Shown here: piece after piece, positions 51,408 through 60,529 of the stretch | Layout of the letters: the number at the start of each line of letters is the position of its first letter | Position numbering within the stretch: the first letter of the stretch is position 1 | Origin: Microbacterium sp. VKM Ac-2870 | Lineage (GTDB): Bacteria; Actinomycetota; Actinomycetes; Actinomycetales; Microbacteriaceae | Length of the DNA: 64,000 nt | Assembly (NCBI RefSeq): GCF_015350795.1 | Contig: NZ_JADKSH010000002.1 | Span: 1 to 64,000 of the forward strand | Direction of reading: 5' to 3' | Translations under genes and position numbers: made by a program | The notes under the pieces: model-generated | What the model was told of the DNA's origin: nothing | Database searches by the model: none | The model's input: only the letters and a program-made list of their open reading frames with translations

Positions 51408-52216
51408 CGAGGCGGCTCATCGACACCGTCATCGGCGTGATCCTCACAGCGGTGATGCTCTTTCCCCTGTACTGGATGGTGAACGTCTCGCTCACCCAGC
51501 CCGACCGGCTCCGCAAGGATCCGCCCGACCTCTTCCCGGTGAACCCGACCTTCGCGGGCTACGAGCGGGTCATCAGCGACCAGCTGCCGTACCTGCTCAC
51601 GAGCTTCGTCGTCGGGATCGGCGCCGTGGTGCTGACCATCGCCCTCTCCGCGCCCGCCGCCTACGCGCTCGCGAAGCTGCGCCCGCGTGGACGCACCGTG
51701 CTCAACTTCGTCCTGCTCATCGCCCAGATGATCCCGAGCATCATCATGGCGATGGGGTTCTATCTGATTTTCTCCACGTGGGGACTGCTCAACACGATCC
51801 CCGGGATGATCCTCGCCGATTCGACGCTGGCCGTTCCCTTCGGCGTGCTGATCTTCACGGCGTTCATGTCGGGCATTCCGGACGAACTGATCGCCGCCGC
51901 GAAGATCGACGGTGCCGGGGCGTGGCGGACCTTCCGTTCGGTCGTGCTGCCCATCAGCCGCAACTCCCTCGTCACCGTCGCCCTGTTCACCTTCCTGTGG
52001 GCGTGGTCAGACTTCATCTTCGCCTCGACCATCAACCGCGGCGGCGACCTGCAGCCGATCACGATCGGCATCTACCGCTACATCGGCAACAACACGCAGG
52101 ACTGGAACGCGATCATGGCGACCGCCGTGGTCGCCTCGGCCCCCGCCGCGCTCCTGCTCATCATCGCCCAACGCTATGTCGCCGCCGGGGTCACCGCCGG
52201 CGCCGTGAAGGACTGA
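51404..52216 (+). CDS. Sugar ABC transporter permease (MalG/CUT1 type)
   Basis: The 270-residue permease has six transmembrane helices and the EAA loop ELIAAAKIDGAGAWRTFRSVVLPISRN. It is translationally coupled to the preceding permease by an ATGA overlap and is followed 3 nt later by a glycoside hydrolase, so transport and hydrolysis of the sugar are co-expressed. Confidence 0.93.
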   Translation: MTRRLIDTVIGVILTAVMLFPLYWMVNVSLTQPDRLRKDPPDLFPVNPTFAGYERVISDQLPYLLTSFVVGIGAVVLTIALSAPAAYALAKLRPRGRTVLNFVLLIAQMIPSIIMAMGFYLIFSTWGLLNTIPGMILADSTLAVPFGVLIFTAFMSGIPDELIAAAKIDGAGAWRTFRSVVLPISRNSLVTVALFTFLWAWSDFIFASTINRGGDLQPITIGIYRYIGNNTQDWNAIMATAVVASAPAALLLIIAQRYVAAGVTAGAVKD

Positions 52217-52219
52217 CCT

Positions 52220-53938
52220 ATGACTCTCGACGACGCGACGTTCGACGTGCGCGACATCCCGTTCAGCCGCCGTGGATCTTGGCTCGATCTGTCGCCGGTG
52301 ATCGGCCTGCACCGCCGCGTGGACGACATCCATCTCGTCACGCACCAGACGGGCATGCACGCCGTGCTGGCCCTCGTTCCCGAGGTGGGTGGCGAGCGAG
52401 CCGACACCGTGTGGCACGCCGAACCCGCCCGTCTCACGTGGACGACTGCCGAGGGCGGACGTATTGATGCCGTGTTCGAGCGGCCGAGCGTGCTGCGGTT
52501 GCGCGGCCGTGGGCTGGCGCTACGCATTGCGGATGCCGCGAGCGAGCTCACCCCCTTCACGGGCACGTACCTTTACCGCGACCCGATGGACGGAGCGAGC
52601 GTCTTCACGTCGTACGAGACCGGTCGTCGATATCGGGTGACCTCGCTGTCCGGTCATGCGCAGACGGTGGGGGCGGAACGGACGGGGGGCGGCGAGCGTC
52701 ATGTGCTCCTCGACGGCGATGCGTGGGAGGTCGTCGTCGAGGAGTACGAGACGGCGAGGCCGTCCTATCGCTCCGAGGCGGCCTTCGACGAGATCGTGTC
52801 CACCGTGGATGCCGACTTCAGCGCCTACGTCGACGCCATCGCGCCGTGGCGGGGTGCCCAGGCGCCGGCGGCGACCCGCGCCGCCTACGTTCTCTGGTCG
52901 GCGACGGTTCCGCCGGGCGGGTTCTTGCGTCGCGAGAGCGTCTTCATGTCGAAGCACTGGATGGACAAGGTGTGGAGCTGGGACCATTGCTTCAACGCGC
53001 TGGCGCTCGCCGCGCTGCCGCAGGTCGCTCTCGACCAGTTCCTGACGCCGTTCGACCATCAGGATCCGTCCGGTGCGCTGCCCGACTCGGTCACCCATTC
53101 GGAGGTGCTCTACAACTATGTGAAACCTCCGATCCATGGCTGGGCGCTCGCCCGGCTTCGCGAGCGCCTGACCGATCCGCTTTCGGTCGATGTGCTCGAG
53201 GACATCTACGATCGGCTCGTCGCGTGGACACGGTTCTGGCTGGACGCGCGTCGTCCGGAGGGCGCCGACCTTCCGCACTATCAGCACGGCAATGACAGCG
53301 GCTGGGACAACGCGACGATGTTCGATGCCGATCGCGTCGTCATCGCTCCCGATCTGGCGGCGTTCCTCGTGCTGCAGCTGGACGAGCTCGCGCGCCTCGC
53401 CGCCGAGCTCGGCCGGCCGGATGCCGAGACGTGGCGTACCGAGGCCCAGCGGGTGCAGCGGGCGCTGATGTCGCAGCTGCACGACGGTCAGGGCTTCTTC
53501 GCCATCGCGCCCCTCAGCGGTCGCCGCAGCTCGACGACCAGTCTGCTGGTGAACATGCCCATCGTCCTGGGTGACCTGCTCACGGCGGCCGATACCTCTC
53601 GCGTCGCCGCGGCCATCCGCCACCACCTCACCGGGTGGGGGCTGGCGACCGAGCCCTTGGACTCGCCGCACTATGAATCAGACGGCTACTGGCGGGGGCC
53701 GATCTGGGCCCCGTCGACGCTGCTCATCGAAGACGGTCTGCGCCGGGCGGGTGCGATCGCCCTCGCCGACGAGATCAGCGCGAGCTTTCGCCGGCTGTGC
53801 GAGACGTCGGGTTTCGCGGAGAACTTCGACGCCGTCACGGGCGAAGGATTGCGCGACCGGGCATACACCTGGACGGCGAGCGTGTATCTGATTCTCGCGC
53901 GAGACGCCGCGTTGCGCGCGCACGCGACGGGCTCATAG
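52220..53938 (+). CDS. (alpha/alpha)6-barrel glycoside hydrolase, GH63/GH37-like
   Basis: The 572-residue cytoplasmic protein has an N-terminal beta domain (about 1-190) and an (alpha/alpha)6 barrel. The barrel motifs are KVWSWDHCFNALALAALP, HGNDSGWDNATMFD and YESDGYWRGPIWAPSTLLIEDG; the aspartate of SGWDN is a likely catalytic acid. These match the glucosidase I/trehalase group (GH63, GH37), which acts on alpha-glucosides, with bacterial members acting on glucosylglycerate or mannosylglycerate. It starts 3 nt after the permease stop as last gene of the LacI-controlled operon, so its substrate is probably what the transporter imports. Confidence 0.82.
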   Translation: MTLDDATFDVRDIPFSRRGSWLDLSPVIGLHRRVDDIHLVTHQTGMHAVLALVPEVGGERADTVWHAEPARLTWTTAEGGRIDAVFERPSVLRLRGRGLALRIADAASELTPFTGTYLYRDPMDGASVFTSYETGRRYRVTSLSGHAQTVGAERTGGGERHVLLDGDAWEVVVEEYETARPSYRSEAAFDEIVSTVDADFSAYVDAIAPWRGAQAPAATRAAYVLWSATVPPGGFLRRESVFMSKHWMDKVWSWDHCFNALALAALPQVALDQFLTPFDHQDPSGALPDSVTHSEVLYNYVKPPIHGWALARLRERLTDPLSVDVLEDIYDRLVAWTRFWLDARRPEGADLPHYQHGNDSGWDNATMFDADRVVIAPDLAAFLVLQLDELARLAAELGRPDAETWRTEAQRVQRALMSQLHDGQGFFAIAPLSGRRSSTTSLLVNMPIVLGDLLTAADTSRVAAAIRHHLTGWGLATEPLDSPHYESDGYWRGPIWAPSTLLIEDGLRRAGAIALADEISASFRRLCETSGFAENFDAVTGEGLRDRAYTWTASVYLILARDAALRAHATGS

Positions 53939-54077
53939 CAACTCCCGGTCGACGCGTCCAGTCCCCTCGGCCGACACCATCACGAAACCCGCTGCGACGT
54001 AGGCTGAACTCGTCACGGGATGGTCTCGTCACGGTTCGATCGTGTGGCAGCGAGTGTCACCGACCAGGGAGTCGCAC

Positions 54078-56288
54078 ATGCAGGCATGGCCCGGATCCGC
54101 CTACCCACTGGGTGCGACCTTCGACGGTAGCGGCACGAACTTCGCCCTCTTCAGCGAAGGCGCGGAACGCGTCGAGCTCTGCCTTTTCGGTGACCGCGGG
54201 CGCGAGACCCGCATCGAGCTGCGCGACGTCGACGCCTTCGTCTGGCACGTCTATCTGCCGACGGTTCAGCCCGGCCAGCGCTACGGGTACCGCGTGTACG
54301 GTCCGAGCGATCCGGCGAACGGGCAGCGCTTCAACCCGAACAAGCTCCTCCTCGACCCGTATGCGAAGGCTGTCGAGGGTCAGGTGCAGTGGGGCCAGGC
54401 GGTATTCGGCTACAACTTCGGTGACGCCGAGTCGCGCAACGACGATGACTCGGCGCACGCGATGATGAAGGGCGTCGTGGTCAACCCCTTCTTCGATTGG
54501 GCGGGTGACCGGCTCCCCAAGACTCCGTATGCCGAGACCGTCATCTACGAAGCTCATGTCAAGGGTCTGACCGAGCTGCACCCCGACATCCCCGAGGAGA
54601 TTCGCGGCACCTACAGTGCCATCGCCCACCCGGCGATCATCGAGCACCTCAAACACATCGGTGTGACGGCGATCGAGCTCATGCCGGTGCACCAGTTCGT
54701 GAACGACTCGACGCTCCAGGACAAGGGCCTCAGCAACTACTGGGGATACAACACCATCGCCTTCCTCGCACCGCAGAACACCTACGCATCGACCGGCCAG
54801 CGCGGTCAGCAGGTGCAGGAGTTCAAGAGCATGGTGAAGGCACTGCACGCCGCCGGCATCGAGGTCATCCTCGACGTCGTCTACAACCACACCGCCGAGG
54901 GCAACCACATGGGCCCGACCCTGTCGATGCGTGGCATCGACAACGAGGCGTACTACCGGCTCGAACCCGACGACAAGCGGTATTACACCGACTACACCGG
55001 CACCGGCAACAGCATGAACGTCGGCAACCCGCACACCCTGCAGCTGATCATGGACTCGCTGCGCTACTGGGTGCTCGAGATGCACGTCGACGGTTTCCGC
55101 TTCGATCTCGCGGCCACTCTCGCCCGCGAGTTCTACGAGGTGGACCGTCTCGCGGCCTTCTTCGAAATCGTGCAGCAGGATCCCGTAATTTCGCAGGTCA
55201 AGCTCATCGCCGAGCCGTGGGACATCGGTCCCGGCGGCTACCAGGTGGGCAATTTCCCGCCGCAGTGGACGGAATGGAACGGAAAGTACCGCGACACCGT
55301 CCGAGACCTGTGGCGGGGTGAGCCTGCGACGCTCGCCGAGTTCGCGTCGCGGTTGACGGGTTCAGCCGATCTGTACGAGAACTCGGGCCGCAGGCCCGTG
55401 GCATCCATCAACTTCGTCACCGCCCATGACGGCTTCACTCTGCGCGACCTCGTCTCGTACAACGAGAAGCACAACGAGGCCAACGGCGAAGACAACAACG
55501 ACGGCGAATCGCACAACCGGTCGTGGAACTGCGGTGTCGAGGGCCCGAGCGACGACCAGGGCGTGTTGACGCTGCGCGCGCGCCAGCAGCGCAACTTCCT
55601 CGCGACGCTTCTGCTCAGTCAGGGCGTGCCGATGATCTCCCACGGTGACGAGTTGGGGCGCACCCAGGGCGGCAACAACAACGGGTACGCGCAAGACAAC
55701 GAGATCACGTGGATCGACTGGAGTCATGTCGACCAGCCGTTGGTCGAGTTCACCGCCGCCCTCGCTCGATTGCGTCGCGAGCATCCGACGTTCCGGCGCA
55801 GCCGATTCTTCGACGGGCGTCCGGTGCGCCGCGAAGAGGGATCGCCGCTGCCCGACATTGCGTGGCTGCGACCCGACGGCACCGAGATGCAGCCCGAGGA
55901 CTGGGAGTCGGGCTTCGGTCGCGCCGTCGGCGTCTTCCTCAACGGTGCCGGCATCCGCGAGCGCGATCGCCGCGGCGAGCAGATCGAAGACCGCCACTTC
56001 TTCATCCTCTTCAACGCGGGGGACGAATCGCTGTCGTTCACGATTCCTCGGGCGGAGTTCAGCCCGCAGTGGGAGATCGTGGTCGACACGACCGGGCAGC
56101 TCACCGACACGCGTCCGCGGGACGGCGGCGAGGCGCTCGAGGTCGCCGGTCGCTCGCTCATCGTGCTGCGCGACTACGTCGAGGAGAAGCCCGACGTCGA
56201 CCACTCGGTCGCTGCGTCGCTGGCCGCGCTGACGGTGCCGATCGACATCGTCCGCTCTCCGGCACCGCAGTCCGAGCTGCCGCACTGA
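54078..56288 (+). CDS. glgX: Glycogen debranching enzyme GlgX
   Basis: GlgX cuts alpha-1,6 branches of glycogen after phosphorylase action. The 736-residue GH13 protein has an N-terminal CBM48 domain (YPLGATFDGSGTNFALFSEGA), the barrel with VILDVVYNHTAEG, nucleophile Asp in VDGFRFDLA, acid/base Glu in LIAEPWDIG and the stabilising Asp in FVTAHDGFTL. GGGAG precedes ATG 54078 by 6 nt; the 54042 start adds 12 unlikely residues. It is followed 2 nt later by treY, so debranched chains are linked to trehalose formation. Confidence 0.95.
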   Translation: MQAWPGSAYPLGATFDGSGTNFALFSEGAERVELCLFGDRGRETRIELRDVDAFVWHVYLPTVQPGQRYGYRVYGPSDPANGQRFNPNKLLLDPYAKAVEGQVQWGQAVFGYNFGDAESRNDDDSAHAMMKGVVVNPFFDWAGDRLPKTPYAETVIYEAHVKGLTELHPDIPEEIRGTYSAIAHPAIIEHLKHIGVTAIELMPVHQFVNDSTLQDKGLSNYWGYNTIAFLAPQNTYASTGQRGQQVQEFKSMVKALHAAGIEVILDVVYNHTAEGNHMGPTLSMRGIDNEAYYRLEPDDKRYYTDYTGTGNSMNVGNPHTLQLIMDSLRYWVLEMHVDGFRFDLAATLAREFYEVDRLAAFFEIVQQDPVISQVKLIAEPWDIGPGGYQVGNFPPQWTEWNGKYRDTVRDLWRGEPATLAEFASRLTGSADLYENSGRRPVASINFVTAHDGFTLRDLVSYNEKHNEANGEDNNDGESHNRSWNCGVEGPSDDQGVLTLRARQQRNFLATLLLSQGVPMISHGDELGRTQGGNNNGYAQDNEITWIDWSHVDQPLVEFTAALARLRREHPTFRRSRFFDGRPVRREEGSPLPDIAWLRPDGTEMQPEDWESGFGRAVGVFLNGAGIRERDRRGEQIEDRHFFILFNAGDESLSFTIPRAEFSPQWEIVVDTTGQLTDTRPRDGGEALEVAGRSLIVLRDYVEEKPDVDHSVAASLAALTVPIDIVRSPAPQSELPH

Positions 56289-56290
56289 TC

Positions 56291-58690
56291 ATGGCCGACG
56301 CGAGCACGCCGCGCCCCGTCTCGACCTATCGTCTGCAGGTGCGGGCGTCGTTCGACCTGGATGCCGCCGCGGCGACGACCGACTACCTCCGCGCGCTGGG
56401 GGTGGACTGGGCGTATCTGTCGCCCATCCTGCAGGCGGCCGAGGGGTCGGATCACGGGTACGACGTCGTCGACCCGACCCGGGTCGATCGCGATCGGGGC
56501 GGCCCCGAAGGCTTGGCGCGCTTCGTCGCGGCGGCGCGGCAGGCGGGGCTCGGAATCATCATCGACATCGTGCCGAACCATCAGGGTGTGTCCGTACCGG
56601 CCGACAACCCGTGGTGGTGGGACGTGCTCACTCACGGCCGTGCGTCCACGCACGCCGAAGCGTTCGACATCGATTGGGAGCACGGCGGCGGACGCGTCGT
56701 CCTCCCCGTGTTGGGGGCCGCTCTCGACGAGGTGCTCGACGACGCGCAGATCCACGTGGCGCCCCCGGCATCCGACGACGACGGATTCGGCACGGCGACG
56801 TACGGCGACCTCGTACTGCCCCTGGCTGCCGGCACCGCGCCGCAACACGCGACCACCGATCGCAGCGCCGTCCGCGATGTGCTCGAGCGGCAGCATTGGC
56901 GGCTGACGTCGTGGCGGCGCGACGCGGAAGAGCTCAACTACCGACGCTTCTTCACGGTGACCTCGCTCGCCGGTGTGCGCGTGGAGCTGCCCGAGGTGTT
57001 CGACGCGTCACACGTCGAGATCCTGCGGTGGGTGCGCGAGGGGCTGATTGACGGTCTGCGTATCGACCACCCCGATGGGCTCTCCGACCCGGGCGGCTAC
57101 CTCGATGCCCTGGCGGGCGCGGTGGACGGGGCGCGCAACGCCGCGTCGAAACGTCCCTTCCCCGTCTACGTCGAGAAGATCCTCGAGCCGGGCGAGGAGC
57201 TGCCCTCGTGGTGGGCGACCGAGGGCACCACGGGCTACGACGCGCTCGGCGAGATCGACCGCGTGCTGGTCGACCCGGCAGGCGAGGCTGCATTGACGTC
57301 CCTCGACGGACGGCTGCGCGGCGAATCGCTGACGTGGCAGGAGATGACCGCCGCGACCAAACGCGACATCGCCGACACGTCGCAGGCCGCCGAAATCGGC
57401 CGACTGGTGCGCTGCCTGCCGTCGGCCGTGCGGTCCGCCCTCGGCGACGACCGCGCGCGCGACGCGTTCGCCGCTCTGCTCGCCGCGTTCCCCGTCTACC
57501 GCGCGTATCTTCCGGCCGGTCGCGAACTGCTGGCGGATGCGGTGGCCACGGCATCCGCCGCGCGACCCGACCTCGCTGACACGCTCACCGAGCTGGCGGA
57601 GCTCATCGCCGACGCCGAATCCGAGTTGTCGCACCGGTTCATGCAGACCACCGGCCCGGTTATGGCCAAGGGGGTCGAAGACCGGGCGTTCTACCGGTAC
57701 AGCCGGCTCACCTCGCTCACCGAGGTCGGCGGAGACCCGTCGCAGTTCGCGCTGCCCGTCGAAGCGCTGCACCGCGCCTTCGCCGCGCGCCAGGCGTCGT
57801 GGCCGCACGCGCTGACGGCGTTGACGACGCACGACACGAAACGGTCCGAAGACGTGCGGGCGCGATTCTCGGTGCTCGCGGAGATGCCCGACCGCTGGGC
57901 GGAGGCGCTCGGTGACCTGCGGGCGATCGCATCGACCGGCGACGGTCCCCTCGACAACCTTCTGTGGCAGGCCGTCGTCGGCGCGTGGTCCGACGACGCC
58001 GCGCTGCGCGATCGTCTGCACGCGTACGCCGAGAAGGCAGCGCGTGAAGGTGCGGTCGGCACCACGTGGACTGCCCCGGACGAGGCTTTTGAAGCGCGGG
58101 TCCACGGACTGATCGACGCGGCGTTCGGTGCCGCGCGATCGATCGTGGCCGATCTCGTCGACACGATCACCCCGGCGGGGCGGTCGAACTCGCTGGCCGC
58201 GAAGGTGCTCCAGCTCGCCGGGCCGGGCGTTCCGGACGTGTATCAGGGCACCGAGCTGTGGGATCTCTCGCTCGTCGATCCGGACAACCGCCGTGCCGTC
58301 GACTTCGGCCTTCGGCGGACGCTGCTGGCGCGCCTCGACGGCGGGTGGATGCCCCCGATCGACGACTCCGGGGCCGCGAAACTGCTCGTCGTCTCGCGCA
58401 CCCTGCGAATGCGTCGCGACCGTCCTGAGCTCTTCACGCGCTATGCCGCCCTGCCGGTGGTAGGTGCGGCCTGCGCTCACGCGGTCGCGTTCGATCGGGG
58501 TGGTGCGATCGTGGTGGCCACTCGGCTTCCGCTCGGACTCGAGGCGCGCGGGGGTTGGGCGGGCACTGCGGTGATGCTGCCCGCGGGCCGCTGGCGCGAC
58601 GAGTTCACCGGCCGCGAGATCGACGGCGGTATCGCGTCGCTGGGGGAGCTGCTGGCCGACCTGCCGGTGGCGCTGCTGACGCACGTCTGA
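56291..58690 (+). CDS. treY: Maltooligosyl trehalose synthase TreY
   Basis: TreY isomerises the reducing-end alpha-1,4 bond of maltodextrins to the alpha,alpha-1,1 bond of trehalose. The 799-residue GH13 protein has STYRLQVRASFDLDAAAATTDYL, DIVPNHQGV, nucleophile Asp in LRIDHPDGLSDP, Glu in VYVEKIL and Asp in TTHDTKRSEDVRAR. The usual partner treZ, which releases trehalose, does not follow; the next genes are a peptide-type transporter. ATG 56291 is close behind the glgX stop. Confidence 0.95.
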   Translation: MADASTPRPVSTYRLQVRASFDLDAAAATTDYLRALGVDWAYLSPILQAAEGSDHGYDVVDPTRVDRDRGGPEGLARFVAAARQAGLGIIIDIVPNHQGVSVPADNPWWWDVLTHGRASTHAEAFDIDWEHGGGRVVLPVLGAALDEVLDDAQIHVAPPASDDDGFGTATYGDLVLPLAAGTAPQHATTDRSAVRDVLERQHWRLTSWRRDAEELNYRRFFTVTSLAGVRVELPEVFDASHVEILRWVREGLIDGLRIDHPDGLSDPGGYLDALAGAVDGARNAASKRPFPVYVEKILEPGEELPSWWATEGTTGYDALGEIDRVLVDPAGEAALTSLDGRLRGESLTWQEMTAATKRDIADTSQAAEIGRLVRCLPSAVRSALGDDRARDAFAALLAAFPVYRAYLPAGRELLADAVATASAARPDLADTLTELAELIADAESELSHRFMQTTGPVMAKGVEDRAFYRYSRLTSLTEVGGDPSQFALPVEALHRAFAARQASWPHALTALTTHDTKRSEDVRARFSVLAEMPDRWAEALGDLRAIASTGDGPLDNLLWQAVVGAWSDDAALRDRLHAYAEKAAREGAVGTTWTAPDEAFEARVHGLIDAAFGAARSIVADLVDTITPAGRSNSLAAKVLQLAGPGVPDVYQGTELWDLSLVDPDNRRAVDFGLRRTLLARLDGGWMPPIDDSGAAKLLVVSRTLRMRRDRPELFTRYAALPVVGAACAHAVAFDRGGAIVVATRLPLGLEARGGWAGTAVMLPAGRWRDEFTGREIDGGIASLGELLADLPVALLTHV

Positions 58691-58741
58691 CTGATCTTCT
58701 CGCGGTGGGCTTTGTTCCCGCCGGATCGGTTTCTTACGTTT

Positions 58742-58763
58742 CGTGACGTGCGCTTACGTCACG
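58742..58763. promoter_or_regulatory. Inverted repeat upstream of the peptide-type ABC operon
   Basis: CGTGACGT and ACGTCACG form an 8-bp inverted repeat around GCGCTT, and CTTACGT occurs twice next to it. It lies about 90 nt before the binding-protein gene and could be an operator or a weak hairpin behind treY. Confidence 0.45.
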
Positions 58764-58854
58764 TGACCGTCGAGTGGTGAGCGCCGTCCACGGCGTGGTG
58801 GGGTGGACCATCCCGCACACCGCAGCGTCGTCCGGCGCACCCCAGGAGACCACC

Positions 58855-60507
58855 ATGTCCCGTTTCACCCGCACCGCCCTCGCGGCGGCATCCACCGTCG
58901 CCGTGGTCGCCCTGCTCGCCGGCTGCGCGTCCGGCGCCGCGACCCCGGCGGCCTCCGACGGCGGTCAGCCCGCCTCCGGCGGCACTCTGACCTATCTCGA
59001 ACCGCAGACCTGGACCACGCTGTACCCGCCGTCTGCGGGCTTCTACCCCAACGGCGGCATCGTGAACAACGTCACCGATCGCCTGCTGTACCAGAACCCG
59101 GAGACCCTCGCGCTCGAGCCGTGGATCGCGACGGATTACAAGGTCAATGAGGATGCCACGGAGTACACCTTCGACCTGCGCACCGACGTCACCTACTCCG
59201 ACGGCACCCCCCTGACGGCGGCGAACGTCGTGAAGAACATCGACCTCTACGGCAAGGGCGACAAGGCCCGCGCCCTGTCGGTGTCGGAGGCGATCAACAA
59301 CTACGACCACGGCGAGGTCACCGGCGACCACACGGTCGTTTTCCATTTCACCGCCCCCTCGCCCGGCTTCGCACAGGCCGTCTCGACGATCAACTCGGGC
59401 CTGCTGTCGGACGCGACCCTCGATCGCACCAGCGAGCAGTTCGGTCCGGGCAACGCGACGAAGATCATCGGCAGCGGTCCGTTCGTCATCTCCGACGAGC
59501 AGATCGGCACGCAGACCAGCGTCACCGCGCGCAAGGACTACAACTGGGCGCCGCCGTCGCTGCAGCACCAGGGTGCGGCCTACCTCGCCGGCGTGAACTA
59601 CGTCGTCGCCGCGGAGAACAGCGTGCGCGTCGGCACGGTCGTGGCCGGTCAAGCCGACATCGCCCGCGGCATCCCCGCGCCCGACGAGGCGCAGTTCGCG
59701 GCATCCGGGCTGTCGCTGCACGCCGCGGCCACCAACGGCGTCAACAACGGTTTGAGCTTCCGCTTCCGCGAGCCGCGTCTGGCCGATGTGCGCGTGCGCC
59801 AGGCGATCATCGCCGGCATCGACCGTCAGAAGATCGTCGACACCCTCTTCACCAAGAACTACCCGCTGGCCACCGGTGCGCTCGCCAAGACCGCCCTCGG
59901 CTACGTCGACACCTCGTCGTACTACGCGTACGACCCCACGAAGGCAGCCGCGCTGCTGGACGCCGCCGGCTGGACCCTCGGTTCCGACGGCGTGCGGACG
60001 AAGGACGGCGAGAAGCTCACGCTCGCGTTCAACGAGGCCCTGCCGCAGCCGCGGTCGAAGGAGGTCGTGACCCTCATCCAGGAGCAGCTGGGCAAGCTCG
60101 GCATCCAGGTGTCGCTGTTCGCCGGCGACATGGCCGCGCAGACGAAGGCCTCGAACGACCAGGCAACGATCCAGGTGTACCACTCGATGGTCGGGCGTGC
60201 GGACTTCGACGTCCTCAAGTCGCAGTACTTCTCCAAGAACCGCAACACGCTGCTCAACCTGAACTCGGCCGACGGCAGCGTCGGTGACCCGCAGCTCGAC
60301 ACGCTGCTGCAGGCCATCGCCTCGGAGCCGACGACGCCGCAGCGTCAGGCGGCGTCGGCGGCGGCGCAGACCTACCTCGCCGAGAACGCGTACATCCTCC
60401 CGATCTTCGAGGAGCCCCAGGTCTTCGGCCTCACCGCCAAGGTCCATGGGTTCGGAACCGAGTCGGTCGGACGTCCGTCGTTCTACTCGACCTGGCTCGC
60501 GGGCTGA
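58855..60507 (+). CDS. Peptide/nickel-type ABC transporter substrate-binding lipoprotein
   Basis: The 550-residue protein has a lipoprotein signal (lipobox LLAGC near residue 23) and a family-5 (DppA/OppA/NikA) solute-binding fold: LTYLEPQTWTTLYPP, TDVTYSDGTPLTAANVVKN and RVRQAIIAGIDRQKIVDTLF. It delivers an oligopeptide or similar ligand to the permeases that follow. CAGGAG lies 8 nt before ATG 58855; the frame from 58774 is not supported. Confidence 0.93.
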   Translation: MSRFTRTALAAASTVAVVALLAGCASGAATPAASDGGQPASGGTLTYLEPQTWTTLYPPSAGFYPNGGIVNNVTDRLLYQNPETLALEPWIATDYKVNEDATEYTFDLRTDVTYSDGTPLTAANVVKNIDLYGKGDKARALSVSEAINNYDHGEVTGDHTVVFHFTAPSPGFAQAVSTINSGLLSDATLDRTSEQFGPGNATKIIGSGPFVISDEQIGTQTSVTARKDYNWAPPSLQHQGAAYLAGVNYVVAAENSVRVGTVVAGQADIARGIPAPDEAQFAASGLSLHAAATNGVNNGLSFRFREPRLADVRVRQAIIAGIDRQKIVDTLFTKNYPLATGALAKTALGYVDTSSYYAYDPTKAAALLDAAGWTLGSDGVRTKDGEKLTLAFNEALPQPRSKEVVTLIQEQLGKLGIQVSLFAGDMAAQTKASNDQATIQVYHSMVGRADFDVLKSQYFSKNRNTLLNLNSADGSVGDPQLDTLLQAIASEPTTPQRQAASAAAQTYLAENAYILPIFEEPQVFGLTAKVHGFGTESVGRPSFYSTWLAG

Positions 60508-60529
60508 TCCCCGCAGCTGCGGAGACCTC

